Assembly: GCA_947258715.1 (NCBI GenBank)
Contig: CAMYJH010000004.1
Span: forward strand, 62,001-126,000
DNA length: 64,000 bases
Direction of reading: 5' to 3'
Origin: an uncultured Gammaproteobacteria bacterium
GTDB taxonomy: Bacteria; Pseudomonadota; Gammaproteobacteria; HK1
Shown here: positions 45,954-57,605 of the stretch, one piece after another
Numbering within the stretch: position 1 is the stretch's first letter
Layout: the number at the start of each line of letters is the position of its first letter
The notes under the pieces: generated by a model
What the model saw: only the letters and a program-made list of their open reading frames with translations
What the model was told of the DNA's origin: nothing
Database searches by the model: none
Translations under genes and position numbers: made by a program

Positions 45954-47215
45954 CAGCGGCGGAACATCTCCTTCACTTTCCATATGGCAGTGACCAGGGC
46001 GTCCGCTTCCTCCTTCGTATTGTAGAGAGCAAAGGAGGCGCGCGAGGTCGCGGCCACGCCAAAGCGCTTCATCAAGGGCATGGTGCAATGATGACCGGCG
46101 CGAATGGCGACACCCTGGCTGTCGAGCACGGTGCCGATGTCGTGGGGGTGAACGCCGTCCATGAGAAAGGAGATTATTCCCGATTTCTTCTCCGCGGTGC
46201 CGATTATTCGGATCCCCGGAATAGCAGCTACCTGCTCGGTGGCGTAGGCCACTACGTCGTCTTCGTGTGCGGCGATGGCGTCGATGCCTAAATTCGAGAC
46301 ATAGTTCAGCGCCGAGGCGAGCCCGATGGCGCCAACGATATTAGGCGTCCCGGCTTCGAATTTGTGGGGCAGGTCGTTATAGGTTGTCTCCTCGAAGCTT
46401 ACCGTGCGGATCATGTCGCCCCCTCCCTGGTAGGGCTCCATGGCCTCGAGCAGCTCCCGCCGACCATGCAGGATGCCGATTCCGGTGGGCCCGAATACCT
46501 TATGACCTGAGAAAGCATAGAAGTCGCAGCCAATGTCCTGCACGTCCACGGAAATATGCGGCACCGCCTGGGCGCCGTCCAGCAGCGTCATCGCGCCGTG
46601 TTCCCGCGCCGCCTGCACGATTTTTTTCACCGGATTAATGGTGCCGAGTGAGTTCGATAGGTGCACGATGGAGACGATTCGGGTCTTCGCCCCCAGCAGC
46701 CCGAGGTAGGCTTCGACGTCGATTTCGCCTTCATCGGTGATCGGCGCCACCTTGAGCTTCGCGCCGGTCTTCTGGCAGAGCATCTGCCAAGGCACGATGT
46801 TGGAGTGATGCTCCATGGTGGAGATAACGATTTCATCGCCGGCTTTGAGCCGCGTCCGGCCGTAGGCCTGCGCCACCAGGTTGATGCCTTCGGTGGTTCC
46901 CCGGACAAAAATGATCTCCCGCCTGTCGGCGGCATTTATGAATTTTTGCACCGTATCGCGCGCCGCCTCGTATTCCCGGGTGGCGTTCTCGCTCAAAAAG
47001 TGCACGCCGCGGTGAATATTGGCGTTATAAGTTTCGTAGTAGTGACTTACGGCGTCGATCACCGCCCGCGGCTTCTGGCTGGTGGCACCATTGTCCAAAT
47101 AGACCAGTGGATGGCCGTTGACCATCTGGTGCAGGACCGGGAAATCTTTGCGCACCTCGTTCACGTCAAACAGATTTCTGCCGTGGTCCGATATATGACG
47201 CTCCGCACCGTTCAT
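45953..47215 (-). CDS. sufS: SufS cysteine desulfurase
   Basis: 420 aa from ATG 47215, whose ATGA overlaps the sufD stop. Class V PLP enzyme that removes sulfur from cysteine for iron-sulfur cluster assembly. Visible: YLDNGATSQKPRAVIDAV, VRGTTEGINLVA, TMEHHSNIVPWQ, the Schiff-base Lys in AFSGHKVFGPTGIG and the catalytic Cys in RAGHHCTMPLMKRFGV. The SufS-type short active-site loop agrees with a SufU or SufE partner; SufU is next. Confidence 0.96.
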   Translation of the reverse strand: MNGAERHISDHGRNLFDVNEVRKDFPVLHQMVNGHPLVYLDNGATSQKPRAVIDAVSHYYETYNANIHRGVHFLSENATREYEAARDTVQKFINAADRREIIFVRGTTEGINLVAQAYGRTRLKAGDEIVISTMEHHSNIVPWQMLCQKTGAKLKVAPITDEGEIDVEAYLGLLGAKTRIVSIVHLSNSLGTINPVKKIVQAAREHGAMTLLDGAQAVPHISVDVQDIGCDFYAFSGHKVFGPTGIGILHGRRELLEAMEPYQGGGDMIRTVSFEETTYNDLPHKFEAGTPNIVGAIGLASALNYVSNLGIDAIAAHEDDVVAYATEQVAAIPGIRIIGTAEKKSGIISFLMDGVHPHDIGTVLDSQGVAIRAGHHCTMPLMKRFGVAATSRASFALYNTKEEADALVTAIWKVKEMFRR

Positions 47216-48551
47216 TGCACTATTTTCCTCACCTGGTCCGCATGCGGTAGCCATCGCAGCAACGACTCCGCCAACCTGTTGCGGATGGCGTTGACCTCAA
47301 TACGGTCGATGATGTCCCGCGCGAATCCATACACCAGCAGCCCGCGCGCTGACTGCTCCTGGATCCCCCGTGAACGCAGGTAAAAAAGCATGTTCTCGTC
47401 GAGCTGGCCGATGGTCGCACCGTGGGAGCACTTGACGTCGTCGGCGTAGATTTCAAGCTGCGGCTTGGTGTCGATTTCCGCGTCCCGGGAAAGCAGCAGA
47501 TTGTTGTTGCTCTGATGGGCGTCGGTTTTGATTGCGCCCGGATGCACATAGACCGCGCCGTTGAAAACGCCGCGGGCGCGGCCACTCAGGATCCCCTTGT
47601 AGAGCTCTTGGCTCACGCAGCGCGGCTGACGGTGGTCGATATAGGTGTGGTAATCCACGTGCTGGCGACCATCTGCCAAGAACAATCCGTTGAGGGTGCA
47701 GGTCGCGTCTTCGGCGTCCAGCCCCACGCGGATGTCGTTACGCACTAAAGCACCGCCGAATGAAAAGGAATGCGAATGGAAAGCGCTTGCCGCCGCCTGG
47801 TGCACGCGTAGCTCGGAGATATGAAAAGCCTTACGCGACTCCCGCTGCAGCTTGTAGTGTTCGATGCAGGCGGAGGCGCCGACCGTGACGTCGGTGCGCA
47901 TGTTATTGAAATACACCGCGTCATTGAGACTTACATAGCTTTCCACGATTGCCGCGCGACTACCCCGATCGGCGTGAATCACGACCCGCGGATTGGTGAC
48001 GAAGTCGTCCTGCTTTCCGGTGGCAACGAAAATGAGGTGGATGGGATAGCTCACCACGCCATCCTTGGGTAGCTTGACTAAAGCACCGTCGTGCATGAAG
48101 GCCGAGTTCAAGGCCGAGAATGCATGACGGTTTTCCGAATCGCCGTCGGCAAAAATCTCTGCGAGCAGCTCGGGCGTACGCTCGAGCGCACCGGACAAAT
48201 CCTCGATCAGGACGCCCGCGGGCAACTCGCCTGGGCTCGAGAGCGGAGCGGAGTAATGGCCATCGACGAAGACCAAGTGGTGACAATCCGTTTCAGAGAG
48301 ATAAAAGCGTTCCACCTCGGCCGATGACACCTCGGAGGTCGCTGCGGCAGGAACGAAGGCGCGTTTCTCGATCGGCGCGAGGCGCGTGTATTTCCAGGCC
48401 TCGTTTCGCCGGGTCGGAAAGCCGAGCTCGGAAAACCGCTCGATGGCGGATTCCCGCCTTGCTCGAAGCCACGGTAGATCGCTGCCGGGGAGCGAGCCGG
48501 CCACCCGTTCGAACTGATCGACGTAATGGCGCACGGAAGGAGAGACGTCGC

Positions 48552-48555
<4 letters not shown>
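47212..48555 (-). CDS. sufD: SufD, FeS scaffold complex subunit
   Basis: 447 aa from ATG 48555, overlapping the sufC stop (ATGA). Partner of SufB and SufC in the scaffold. The right-handed beta-helix core is Gly/Val-rich (CTLNGLFLADGRQHVDYHTY), and the C-terminal signature is KCSHGATIGQLDENMLFYLR, with the conserved His used at the SufB-SufD interface. The N-terminal helical domain has FPTRRNEAWKYTRLAPIEKR, typical of SufD. Confidence 0.95.
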
Positions 48556-49307
<752 letters not shown>

Positions 49308-49333
49308 CTAGTGTTCCGTGCCTTAAGCTGAGT

Positions 49334-49484
49334 TCGTATGTCGTATGTCGTATGTCGTATGTCGGTAGAGTTGCGTCAGAGCTGACGCGACGCCTGATTC
49401 GGACGGCCCAGAATGGCCCCCCGAGAATTTATCGAACCGAGGTTCCAGCCGCCCCGATGTTCGATACACGACATACGATATACG
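49334..49484. repeat. heptamer element F (TCGTATG arms) inside the suf operon
   Basis: Left arm 49334-49361: four perfect TCGTATG units, then TCGGTAG. Core 49369-49461. Right arm 49462-49484: inverted units of ATACGAC/ATACGAT type. It lies between sufB and sufC, so the transcript would carry a long hairpin at this place. Confidence 0.9.
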
Positions 49485-49490
49485 GACCTT

Positions 49491-50939
<1,449 letters not shown>

Positions 50940-50988
50940 AACTGTCTGTTTAAAATAGAATTTCGAATTCCCACACAAAGCATAGGGA

Positions 50989-51040
50989 ATTCCTGAGTAA
51001 AACACTCAGGTATCCTAATTTTACTGACGAAAACAGTCAA
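50989..51040 (-). promoter_or_regulatory. suf promoter with two IscR/Rrf2-like dyads
   Basis: On the minus strand TTGACT (-35, 51035-51040), a 17-base spacer and TAGGAT (-10, 51012-51017) precede sufB. Dyad 1 overlaps the -35: TTGACT-GTTTTC-GTCAG. Dyad 2 (50989-51013) overlaps the start site: ATACCTGAGTGTTTTACTCA plus GGAAT. Both resemble the 25-bp type 1 IscR site (GACT, A/T spacer, AGTC). Dyad 2 has GAGT/ACTC instead of GACT/AGTC. The position predicts repression by an Rrf2-family FeS sensor. Confidence 0.65.
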
Positions 51041-51108
51041 ATAATGCGGGACGAGAACCGCCGCCGTGGCGGCGATGCCCACAGTGGCCGGGCGGGGTCG
51101 CTGGAATA

Positions 51109-51202
51109 GTGATTCGTGACCGGTGATTCGTGATTAGTAGGGTGAGAGTCGAGGCCTCGCCTCGCCCCGGCAATCCCCCTCTAATCACCAATCACCAATC
51201 AC
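51109..51202. repeat. heptamer element G (GTGATTC / CCAATCA arms)
   Basis: Left arm 51109-51136: GTGATTC, GTGACCG, GTGATTC, GTGATTA. Core 51137-51180. Right arm 51181-51202: CTAATCA, CCAATCA, CCAATCA. It lies between the suf promoter and yejF, and the right arm ends one base before the yejF stop codon. Confidence 0.88.
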
Positions 51203-51203
51203 A

Positions 51204-52841
51204 TTATTCCGACACCGCCCCGGTCTCAGCCACCTTGAGGTCGAAAGCGGCGGCCATGAGCGCGCGGGTGTAGGGTTCCTGCGGCGATTCCATGATCTCC
51301 CGCGCCGGCCCCCGTTCCACCACCTTGCCTTCGCGCATGACGATGATCTCGTCGCTCATGGCGCGCACCACGCGAAGATCGTGGCTGATGAACAGGTATG
51401 CGATGTTGTGATGCCGTTGGATCTCCCGCAGCAAATCGACAATCTGCGCCTGAACCGACATGTCCAAGGCAGAAGTAGGCTCGTCCAGAACGATAAATCG
51501 CGGCTTGAGCACGATCGCCCTGGCGATAGCAATGCGCTGGCGCTGACCGCCGGAGAATTCATGCGGATAACGGTGGCGGGTCTCCGGATCGAGCCCCACC
51601 TCTTTCAGCGCATCGATGATCATCGCTTCCCGCTCCTCCTCGCTGGCGCCGAGGGCGTGCACTTCCAGGCCTTCTTCAACGATCTGGCCGACGGACATGC
51701 GGGGGCTCAAGCTGCCGATGGGATCCTGAAACACGATCTGCATTTCCCGACGCAAAGGTCTCAGCGCCTTGGTGCGCAGATCGTGTATCTCCCGGCCTGA
51801 AAAAATGATATCGCCTTCGCTTCTCTCCAACCTCAGCAGGGCGAGTCCGAGGGTGGTTTTTCCCGATCCGCTCTCGCCCACGACGCCCACGGTCCGGCCT
51901 TCGCGAACGGTGACGGAAATGCCGTCGACGGCCTTGACGTGATCCACGGTTCGGCGCAGCACGCCAGCACGGATAGGAAACCAGACGCGAATATCCTCGG
52001 CCTCAACGATGGCGTTCGGGGTCTGCGCGGCGCGCGGCTGCGCCGGTGAGGGCTGCGCGGCAAGTAGCTTGCGCGTGTAAGGGTGCGCCGGCGCGTCGAA
52101 CACCTTGGCGGTGTCCCCGGACTCCACGACCTTGCCGCCCTGCATCACGTAAACCCGATCGGACACCTTTCTCACCACTGTGAGGTCGTGGGTGATGAGC
52201 AACATGGACATGCCAAGCCGCGTCTGCAGATCTTCGAGCAGCTCCAGCACCTGGGCCTGGATGGTTACGTCGAGGGCGGTGGTAGGCTCGTCGGCAATCA
52301 GCAGCTCCGGTTCGTTGGCCAGCGCCATGGCGATCATGACGCGCTGCCGCTGGCCTCCCGAAAGCTGGTGCGGATAGGACGAAAGGCGCTTCTCAGGATT
52401 ACGGATCCCCACGAGGCTCAGAAGCTCTAGCGTGCGCACTCGGGCCGCTTCGGGCCCGAGACCCTTGTGCACGAACAGCGATTCGCCGATCTGTTTTTCC
52501 ACCTTGTGCAGCGGATTCAGCGCGCTCAATGGCTCCTGGGGAATCAGCGAGATCTCATTGCCGCGCACTCGTCTCAGCGCTTCATCGCCGGCGCTCATGA
52601 GTTCTTCGCCGCGGAAACGCACCGAGCTGCCGCGGGGATGAGACGCCAGCGGGTACGGAAGGAGCTGAAGCACCGAGAGTGCGGTTACCGACTTGCCCGA
52701 GCCGCTTTCGCCGACCAGCGCAACGGTCTCGCCGTTTCTAACCTCCAGCGATACACTGCTCACGGCGCGGTTCGTCTCCCGCCCGACGCGAAAGTCGACG
52801 CTCAGGTTGGAAATCTGCAGCAGAGGGCCGGATTGATTCAT
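51204..52841 (-). CDS. yejF: peptide ABC transporter, double ATPase subunit
   Basis: 545 aa with two ABC ATPase domains in one chain. Each has its own Walker A ([32 protein letters not shown]), signature ([27 protein letters not shown]) and Walker B ([24 protein letters not shown]). It powers YejABEF-type import of oligopeptides, including microcin C-like compounds, across the inner membrane. It is the last gene of the leftward yejABEF set, separated from yejE by element H and a REP pair. Confidence 0.94.
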   Translation of the reverse strand: MNQSGPLLQISNLSVDFRVGRETNRAVSSVSLEVRNGETVALVGESGSGKSVTALSVLQLLPYPLASHPRGSSVRFRGEELMSAGDEALRRVRGNEISLIPQEPLSALNPLHKVEKQIGESLFVHKGLGPEAARVRTLELLSLVGIRNPEKRLSSYPHQLSGGQRQRVMIAMALANEPELLIADEPTTALDVTIQAQVLELLEDLQTRLGMSMLLITHDLTVVRKVSDRVYVMQGGKVVESGDTAKVFDAPAHPYTRKLLAAQPSPAQPRAAQTPNAIVEAEDIRVWFPIRAGVLRRTVDHVKAVDGISVTVREGRTVGVVGESGSGKTTLGLALLRLERSEGDIIFSGREIHDLRTKALRPLRREMQIVFQDPIGSLSPRMSVGQIVEEGLEVHALGASEEEREAMIIDALKEVGLDPETRHRYPHEFSGGQRQRIAIARAIVLKPRFIVLDEPTSALDMSVQAQIVDLLREIQRHHNIAYLFISHDLRVVRAMSDEIIVMREGKVVERGPAREIMESPQEPYTRALMAAAFDLKVAETGAVSE

Positions 52842-52852
52842 GAGCTTTTCCG

Positions 52853-52880
52853 GTGACGCGTGACGCGTGATGCGTCATGC
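52853..52880. repeat. heptamer array H (GTGACGC-type)
   Basis: Four units: GTGACGC, GTGACGC, GTGATGC, GTCATGC. It lies just upstream of yejF, 20 bp before a pair of REP hairpins. Confidence 0.88.
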
Positions 52881-52900
52881 GATCTGAAACGAATTCCGCT

Positions 52901-52968
52901 GTAGGAGCCCGCTTGCGGGCGAACTCTTTTAACCGCTCTGGAAGGTTCGCGCGCAAGCGCGCTCCTAC
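52901..52968. repeat. inverted pair of REP sequences (BIME-like)
   Basis: REP 1 (52901-52924) begins GTAGGAGC with stem GCCCGC-TT-GCGGGC. REP 2 (52945-52968) is the inverted form with GCGCGC-AA-GCGCGC and ends GCTCCTAC. They resemble the GTAGGAGCGAGC type of Pseudomonas REPs. The pair lies between yejE and yejF. Confidence 0.85.
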
Positions 52969-53021
52969 CGGGTTTATTGGCGGGCATCGATTTAGATTCG
53001 GAATTCGGCATGCGAAGCACC

Positions 53022-54158
53022 CTAATCGGCCGCCTGCGTAGCCGGTCGTGCCGGACGTTCGGAGGGCGCGGGACCGGTGTCTTCCGGCGGTGGCTGATCG
53101 GCGAATAGCTTTCGGGGATCGAAGGCGTCGCGCACCGCTTCGCCGATAAAAATCAGCAAGCTCAGCATCAGCGAGATGACGAAGAATCCCGTCAGCGCGA
53201 GCCACGGCGCCTGCAGATTGGCCTTGCCCTGGGCCAGCAGCTCGCCGAGGGACGCCGAGCCCGGTGGCAGGCCGATGCCGAGAAAATCCAGAGATGTCAA
53301 AACAGTTACCGATCCGGCGAGGGTAAAAGGCATGAAGGTGATGGTGGCGACCATGGCGTTGGGCAGCACGTGGCGGAACATGATCTTTGTGTCGGAGACG
53401 CCCAGGGCCCGCGCGGCGCGGATGTAGTCAAAATTCCGCGCGCGCAGAAATTCGGCACGTACTACGCCTACGAAGCCCATCCACGAGAACAGCAGCAGTA
53501 GCCCCAGCAGCCACCAAAAGTTCGGCTCCACCACGCTGGCAAGAATGATCAGCAGAAACAGCGTTGGCATGCCGGCCCAGATCTCGATGAATCGCTGAAA
53601 TAGTAAATCGATCCAGCCGCCGAAGTAGCCCTGCACCGCGCCGGCGGCGACGCCGATGATGGCGCTGATGATGGTCAGGGTGAACCCGAACAGCACCGAG
53701 ATGCGGAACCCATAGACAAGCCGCGCCACCACGTCGCGGGCCTGGTCGTCGGTGCCCAGCCAATGCTCGGCGTCCGGGGGGGAGGGGGCGGGTTCCCCCA
53801 GATCCCAGGCCACGCTGCGGTGGTTGTAACGCACGAGGGGCCAGATCATCCAGCCTTTGTCGTCGATCAGTTTCTCCACGTAAGGATCGCGGTAGTCGGC
53901 CTCCGTCTCGAACTCGCCGCCGAAGGTGGTTTCCGGGTAGCGCTTGAAGATCGGCGCATAGAGGCCGCCGTCGTAATAGACGACAAACGGTTTGTCGTTG
54001 GCGACGAACTCGGCGAACAGGGTAATCGTGAACAACATCAAGAATATCCACAGCGACCACCAGCCGCGGCGATTGCGGCGGAAGTTCTCGAAGCGCCGCC
54101 GAGTGATCGGCGAGATTTTCCTTCCCAGCAAGGTGTGTTGTTGAGCGGGCGCGCTCAT
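53022..54158 (-). CDS. yejE: peptide ABC transporter permease
   Basis: 378 aa inner-membrane permease of the DppC/OppC class. An N-terminal TM segment ([20 protein letters not shown]), a YejE-type periplasmic region ([20 protein letters not shown]) and about five further TM segments are visible. The permease loop with the EAA-type motif is [20 protein letters not shown]. The C-terminal tail is Pro/Ala-rich. Its ATG overlaps the yejB stop (ATGA). Confidence 0.94.
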   Translation of the reverse strand: MSAPAQQHTLLGRKISPITRRRFENFRRNRRGWWSLWIFLMLFTITLFAEFVANDKPFVVYYDGGLYAPIFKRYPETTFGGEFETEADYRDPYVEKLIDDKGWMIWPLVRYNHRSVAWDLGEPAPSPPDAEHWLGTDDQARDVVARLVYGFRISVLFGFTLTIISAIIGVAAGAVQGYFGGWIDLLFQRFIEIWAGMPTLFLLIILASVVEPNFWWLLGLLLLFSWMGFVGVVRAEFLRARNFDYIRAARALGVSDTKIMFRHVLPNAMVATITFMPFTLAGSVTVLTSLDFLGIGLPPGSASLGELLAQGKANLQAPWLALTGFFVISLMLSLLIFIGEAVRDAFDPRKLFADQPPPEDTGPAPSERPARPATQAAD

Positions 54159-55258
54159 GTCTCGCGTCTCTCGAAATCGATACGGGGATCAATAATTGTG
54201 TAGGCAATATCTCCGAGGAGATTGAGCAGTAGCCCGAGGAGGGAAAAGAAATACAGCGTTCCGAACATTACCGGGTAGTCGCGGTTGAAGGCTGCCTCGA
54301 ATCCCAGCAGCCCAAGCCCGTCGAGCGAGAAGATCACTTCGATCAGCACCGACCCGGTAAAAAGTATGCCAACGAAGGCGCTGGGAAACCCGGCGATGAC
54401 GACGAGCATGGCGTTACGAAACACGTGACCGTAGAGCACGCGCTGCTTGGTCAGCCCCTTGGCCCTGGCCGTAATGACATACTGTTGATTGAGCTGATCA
54501 AGAAAATAGTTTTTGGTGAGCAGAGTGAGGGTCGCGAATCCGCCGATGACCATTGCGAAGACCGGGAGCGTGATATGCCAAAAGTAATCCAGTACTTTTC
54601 CCGTGAGAGAAAGGTCGCTCCAATTTTCCGAAGTGAGGCCCCGTAACGGAAACCAGTCGAGGTAGCTGCCGCCGGCGAAAATTACCAGCAGGAAAACTGC
54701 GAACAGAAAGCTCGGAATGGCCGTACCGATCACAAGCGCAAAGCTCGTCCACACGTCGAAGCGATCGCCGTCGCGCACCGCCTTAGCGATACCCAGCGGA
54801 ATCGAAATGAGGTACACCAGAAGCGTTGTCCATATTCCCAGGGAGATGGATACGGGCATTTTGTCAATCACGAGATCCAATACCGACTGATCGCGGAAAA
54901 AGCTGTTGCCGAAATCAAACACCACATAACTCTTTATCATCTGGAAGAATCGCTCGTGCATGGGTTTATCGAAGCCGAAGCGTTTTTCCAGCTCCTCGAT
55001 GAACTCAGGGTCGAGACCCTGGGCACCGCGATAGCGGCTCGCGGAACCATCGCGGGCAGCCGGTCTCGCGGTCGTTGTTGTGTCCGCGCCGGTACGGGTG
55101 ACGCGCTCGGTGATGTCCGCGCCCTCTCCGGTAATCTGGGCGATGGCCTGCTCCACCGGGCCGCCGGGCGCGACCTGTACCACGATGAAATTGATTAGCA
55201 TGATGCCGAAAAGGGTCGGAATCATGAGCAGCAGCCGGCGGATGATGTAGGCGGTCAT
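54155..55258 (-). CDS. yejB: peptide ABC transporter permease
   Basis: 367 aa permease of the DppB class. The N-terminus ([20 protein letters not shown]) is followed by a YejB-specific periplasmic insertion around [20 protein letters not shown], and then the permease domain with DSRP-like core and EAA-type motif [20 protein letters not shown]. Six TM segments are likely. It starts 180 bp after yejA; the gap holds element I. Confidence 0.94.
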   Translation of the reverse strand: MTAYIIRRLLLMIPTLFGIMLINFIVVQVAPGGPVEQAIAQITGEGADITERVTRTGADTTTTARPAARDGSASRYRGAQGLDPEFIEELEKRFGFDKPMHERFFQMIKSYVVFDFGNSFFRDQSVLDLVIDKMPVSISLGIWTTLLVYLISIPLGIAKAVRDGDRFDVWTSFALVIGTAIPSFLFAVFLLVIFAGGSYLDWFPLRGLTSENWSDLSLTGKVLDYFWHITLPVFAMVIGGFATLTLLTKNYFLDQLNQQYVITARAKGLTKQRVLYGHVFRNAMLVVIAGFPSAFVGILFTGSVLIEVIFSLDGLGLLGFEAAFNRDYPVMFGTLYFFSLLGLLLNLLGDIAYTIIDPRIDFERRET

Positions 55259-55268
55259 TTTTTCGGGC

Positions 55269-55296
55269 GATTAGTGATTGGTGATTCGTAATTGGC
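55269..55296. repeat. heptamer arm I-1 (GATTNGT units)
   Basis: GATTAGT, GATTGGT, GATTCGT, AATTGGC just upstream of yejB. Together with the REP at 55338 and the arm at 55393 it forms a composite element between yejA and yejB. Confidence 0.82.
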
Positions 55297-55337
55297 GCGG
55301 TGTTGGCATTCGCCATCTGCCGTTGACAGCAGACCCT

Positions 55338-55363
55338 GTAGAAGCGAGCTTGCTCGCGATTCC
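55338..55363. repeat. REP sequence
   Basis: GTAGAAGCGAGCTTGCTCGC with perfect stem GCGAGC-TT-GCTCGC, nearly identical to the Pseudomonas-type REP (GTAGGAGC...). It lies in the core between two heptamer arms. Confidence 0.85.
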
Positions 55364-55392
55364 TTAGGTCGCGTCAATCAGAATGCTTATCG

Positions 55393-55427
55393 ATATTCGA
55401 CATACGATATACAAAATACAAAATACG
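55393..55427. repeat. heptamer arm I-2 (ATATACA-type units)
   Basis: ATATTCG, ACATACG, ATATACA, AAATACA, AAATACG: AT-rich 7-bp units of the same class as element F, ending ten bases before the yejA stop codon. Confidence 0.8.
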
Positions 55428-55437
55428 ATCCCCCTCA

Positions 55438-57399
55438 TCATGCGCCCCGCCTCCTCATTACCCTCCGAAACACCATCCAGGCAACGAACAATAATGCAAG
55501 CGCTGCGAACGCCGTGGTGCCTACGCCTGGAGTATCTCCACTGCGGGCACCGTTGAGTGAGCCGGCGGTGCGGCGCGCCTCGGCGAGCCTGGCGGCCTTG
55601 TCTTCGTCGTACCACCAGTAGTCCGTCGAGGTGCCGTTTTTGGGCGTAATGGCCGGGCGCGAGAACTTGTCCCAGTAAAGTATCCGGTCTACCCGGATAT
55701 GCCAGTTGGGGATGACGTAGTGTCCGTTAAGCAGCACCCGATCCAGCGCCCGGGTTCGGGCCACCAGACCTTCGCGGTCAGGAGCCTTGATCACCAGCTC
55801 GATGAGTTCGTCGACCACCTGGTCCCTGATGCCGGCGAAATTGCGCGCCGCCGGAGAATCGGCCGCTTCGCTGAACCAGTAGTTGCGCTGTTCGTTGCCG
55901 GGCGAGTCGGACTGCCCCCAGCTGAAGATAATCATGTCGAAATCAAACGATCTCAGGCGATTGATGTATTGGGAAGAATCCACCAACCGAACCCGGGCGT
56001 CGATGCCGAGCCGTTTCAGATTGCGCACGAAGGGCAGCACGATACGCTCGAAGGCCTGACTGACGAGCAGGATCTCGAACCGAAACGGATCGTTGGTCTG
56101 CTCGTCGACGAGCTCCATGTCTTTGACCACCCAACCGGCGGATTCCAGTAGCTCGAATGCTTTCTTGAGATTGTCCCGCGGCCAGCCGCTGCCGTCGGTG
56201 GACGGCGCCTGGTAAGGCGTTGTGAAGACCTCGTCGGGAATGCGCCCACGATAGTGCTCGAGAATTTCCAGCTCTTCGCCCTCCGGTAGTCCCCGGGCCG
56301 CTAGCTCCGAGTTGGAGAAGTAGCTTTCCGTACGCGTGTACTGGCCGTGAAAGAGATGTGCGTTGGTCCATTCGAAGTCAAATGCGTAGGCCAGCGCCCG
56401 GCGCACAAGCGGATCGGTAAACAATGACCTGCGCGTGTTCATGACAAAAGCCTGCATGCCCGTGGGAAGGCCGTGAGGTATGGCCTCCTTCTGAATCCAG
56501 CCGCGATTCACCGGCGGCACATCGTAATCCAGGGCCCAGGCCTTGGCTTGGTTTTCCTCGCGGTAGTCAATCTCCCCCGACTTGAGTGCCTGGCGAATCA
56601 CGGTGTCGTCGCGGAAATAGTCGAAGCGAATGCGGTCGAAATTGTTCTGGCCAACGTTCACCGGCACGTCCTTACCCCAGTAGTCCTCGACCCGCGCGAG
56701 CTCCACGAAGCGGCCGGGTTCGAAGTCAGCGATGCGGTACGGTCCACTGCTCAACGGCGGTGTCAATGTGGTCTTCTCGAAATCATTCCCCTCTCGTTCC
56801 CAGTAATGCTTGGGCAGGATTGGAATCTGCCCGGCGATCAGGGGCAGCTCCCGGTTTCCCTTTTCCTTGAAGCTGAATTTCACCCGCCGCTCCCCGAGTT
56901 TCTGCGGCGCTTCGACGCTGCCGTAATAAAATCGGTAAAAAGGATTGCCCTTGGTTGTAAGGGTCTCGAATGACCAAAGCACGTCGTCGGCGGTAATGGG
57001 TTTGCCATCGTGCCAGCGCGCTTCCGGGCGGATGTTGAAGATCACCCAGGAGCGGTCCTCGGGCATCTCGATGCTCTCGGCGATCAGACCGTACTCGGTG
57101 AACGGCTCGTCGGCGCTGCTGGTGAGCAGGGTCTCGATGCCGATTTGGCCAAATGCAGCACCCTTGGGGATGAAGGGGTTGAAGCTATCGAAAGTTCCGG
57201 AAGCAGCAAGTCGCAGCGTGCCGCCCTTGGGCGCATTGGGATTGACGTAGTCGAAGTGCTTTAAGTCCGGGCCGTACTTGGGCGTGCCGTGCATGGCGAT
57301 GGCGTGAACGGGGGCCACGTCCTGGGCGAAGAGCGCGTCCGACGACAGCAGCGCCGCGATTAGAAACAAAGCTCTCGAAAAGCGAGTCAGCGAGTCCAT
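55438..57399 (-). CDS. yejA: peptide-binding protein of the Yej transporter, with C-terminal membrane anchor
   Basis: 653 aa from ATG 57399 (MDSLTRFSRALF). Periplasmic extracellular solute-binding protein family 5. The signal peptide ends ALFA-QD. KHFDYVNPNAPKGGTLRLAA, DRSWVIFNIRPEARWHDGKP and FDFEWTNAHLFHGQYTRTES are typical of YejA/OppA-like proteins. The last 30 residues form an apparent transmembrane helix with a basic end (AALALLFVAWMVFRRVMRRR), which ordinary YejA lacks, so this protein may be anchored to the inner membrane. It heads yejABEF. Confidence 0.92.
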   Translation of the reverse strand: MDSLTRFSRALFLIAALLSSDALFAQDVAPVHAIAMHGTPKYGPDLKHFDYVNPNAPKGGTLRLAASGTFDSFNPFIPKGAAFGQIGIETLLTSSADEPFTEYGLIAESIEMPEDRSWVIFNIRPEARWHDGKPITADDVLWSFETLTTKGNPFYRFYYGSVEAPQKLGERRVKFSFKEKGNRELPLIAGQIPILPKHYWEREGNDFEKTTLTPPLSSGPYRIADFEPGRFVELARVEDYWGKDVPVNVGQNNFDRIRFDYFRDDTVIRQALKSGEIDYREENQAKAWALDYDVPPVNRGWIQKEAIPHGLPTGMQAFVMNTRRSLFTDPLVRRALAYAFDFEWTNAHLFHGQYTRTESYFSNSELAARGLPEGEELEILEHYRGRIPDEVFTTPYQAPSTDGSGWPRDNLKKAFELLESAGWVVKDMELVDEQTNDPFRFEILLVSQAFERIVLPFVRNLKRLGIDARVRLVDSSQYINRLRSFDFDMIIFSWGQSDSPGNEQRNYWFSEAADSPAARNFAGIRDQVVDELIELVIKAPDREGLVARTRALDRVLLNGHYVIPNWHIRVDRILYWDKFSRPAITPKNGTSTDYWWYDEDKAARLAEARRTAGSLNGARSGDTPGVGTTAFAALALLFVAWMVFRRVMRRRGA

Positions 57400-57605
57400 C
57401 TGTCGGCTGGACTGCCTCGCTTTCCCAGGGTTCCCCGCCACCACATGAAATTTAACTGACCATCACCCGGGTGAACGGGGGCCGATTGTACCCAATTCCC
57501 CGCAATCTTCCGCATCTGAGGTTTCGGTTCATCGCCCGGCACTGTACCTTTCCTATCGGTGGACGGCATCCCTTCGACTTCGTATCACACTGAACCGATT
57601 CCGAA

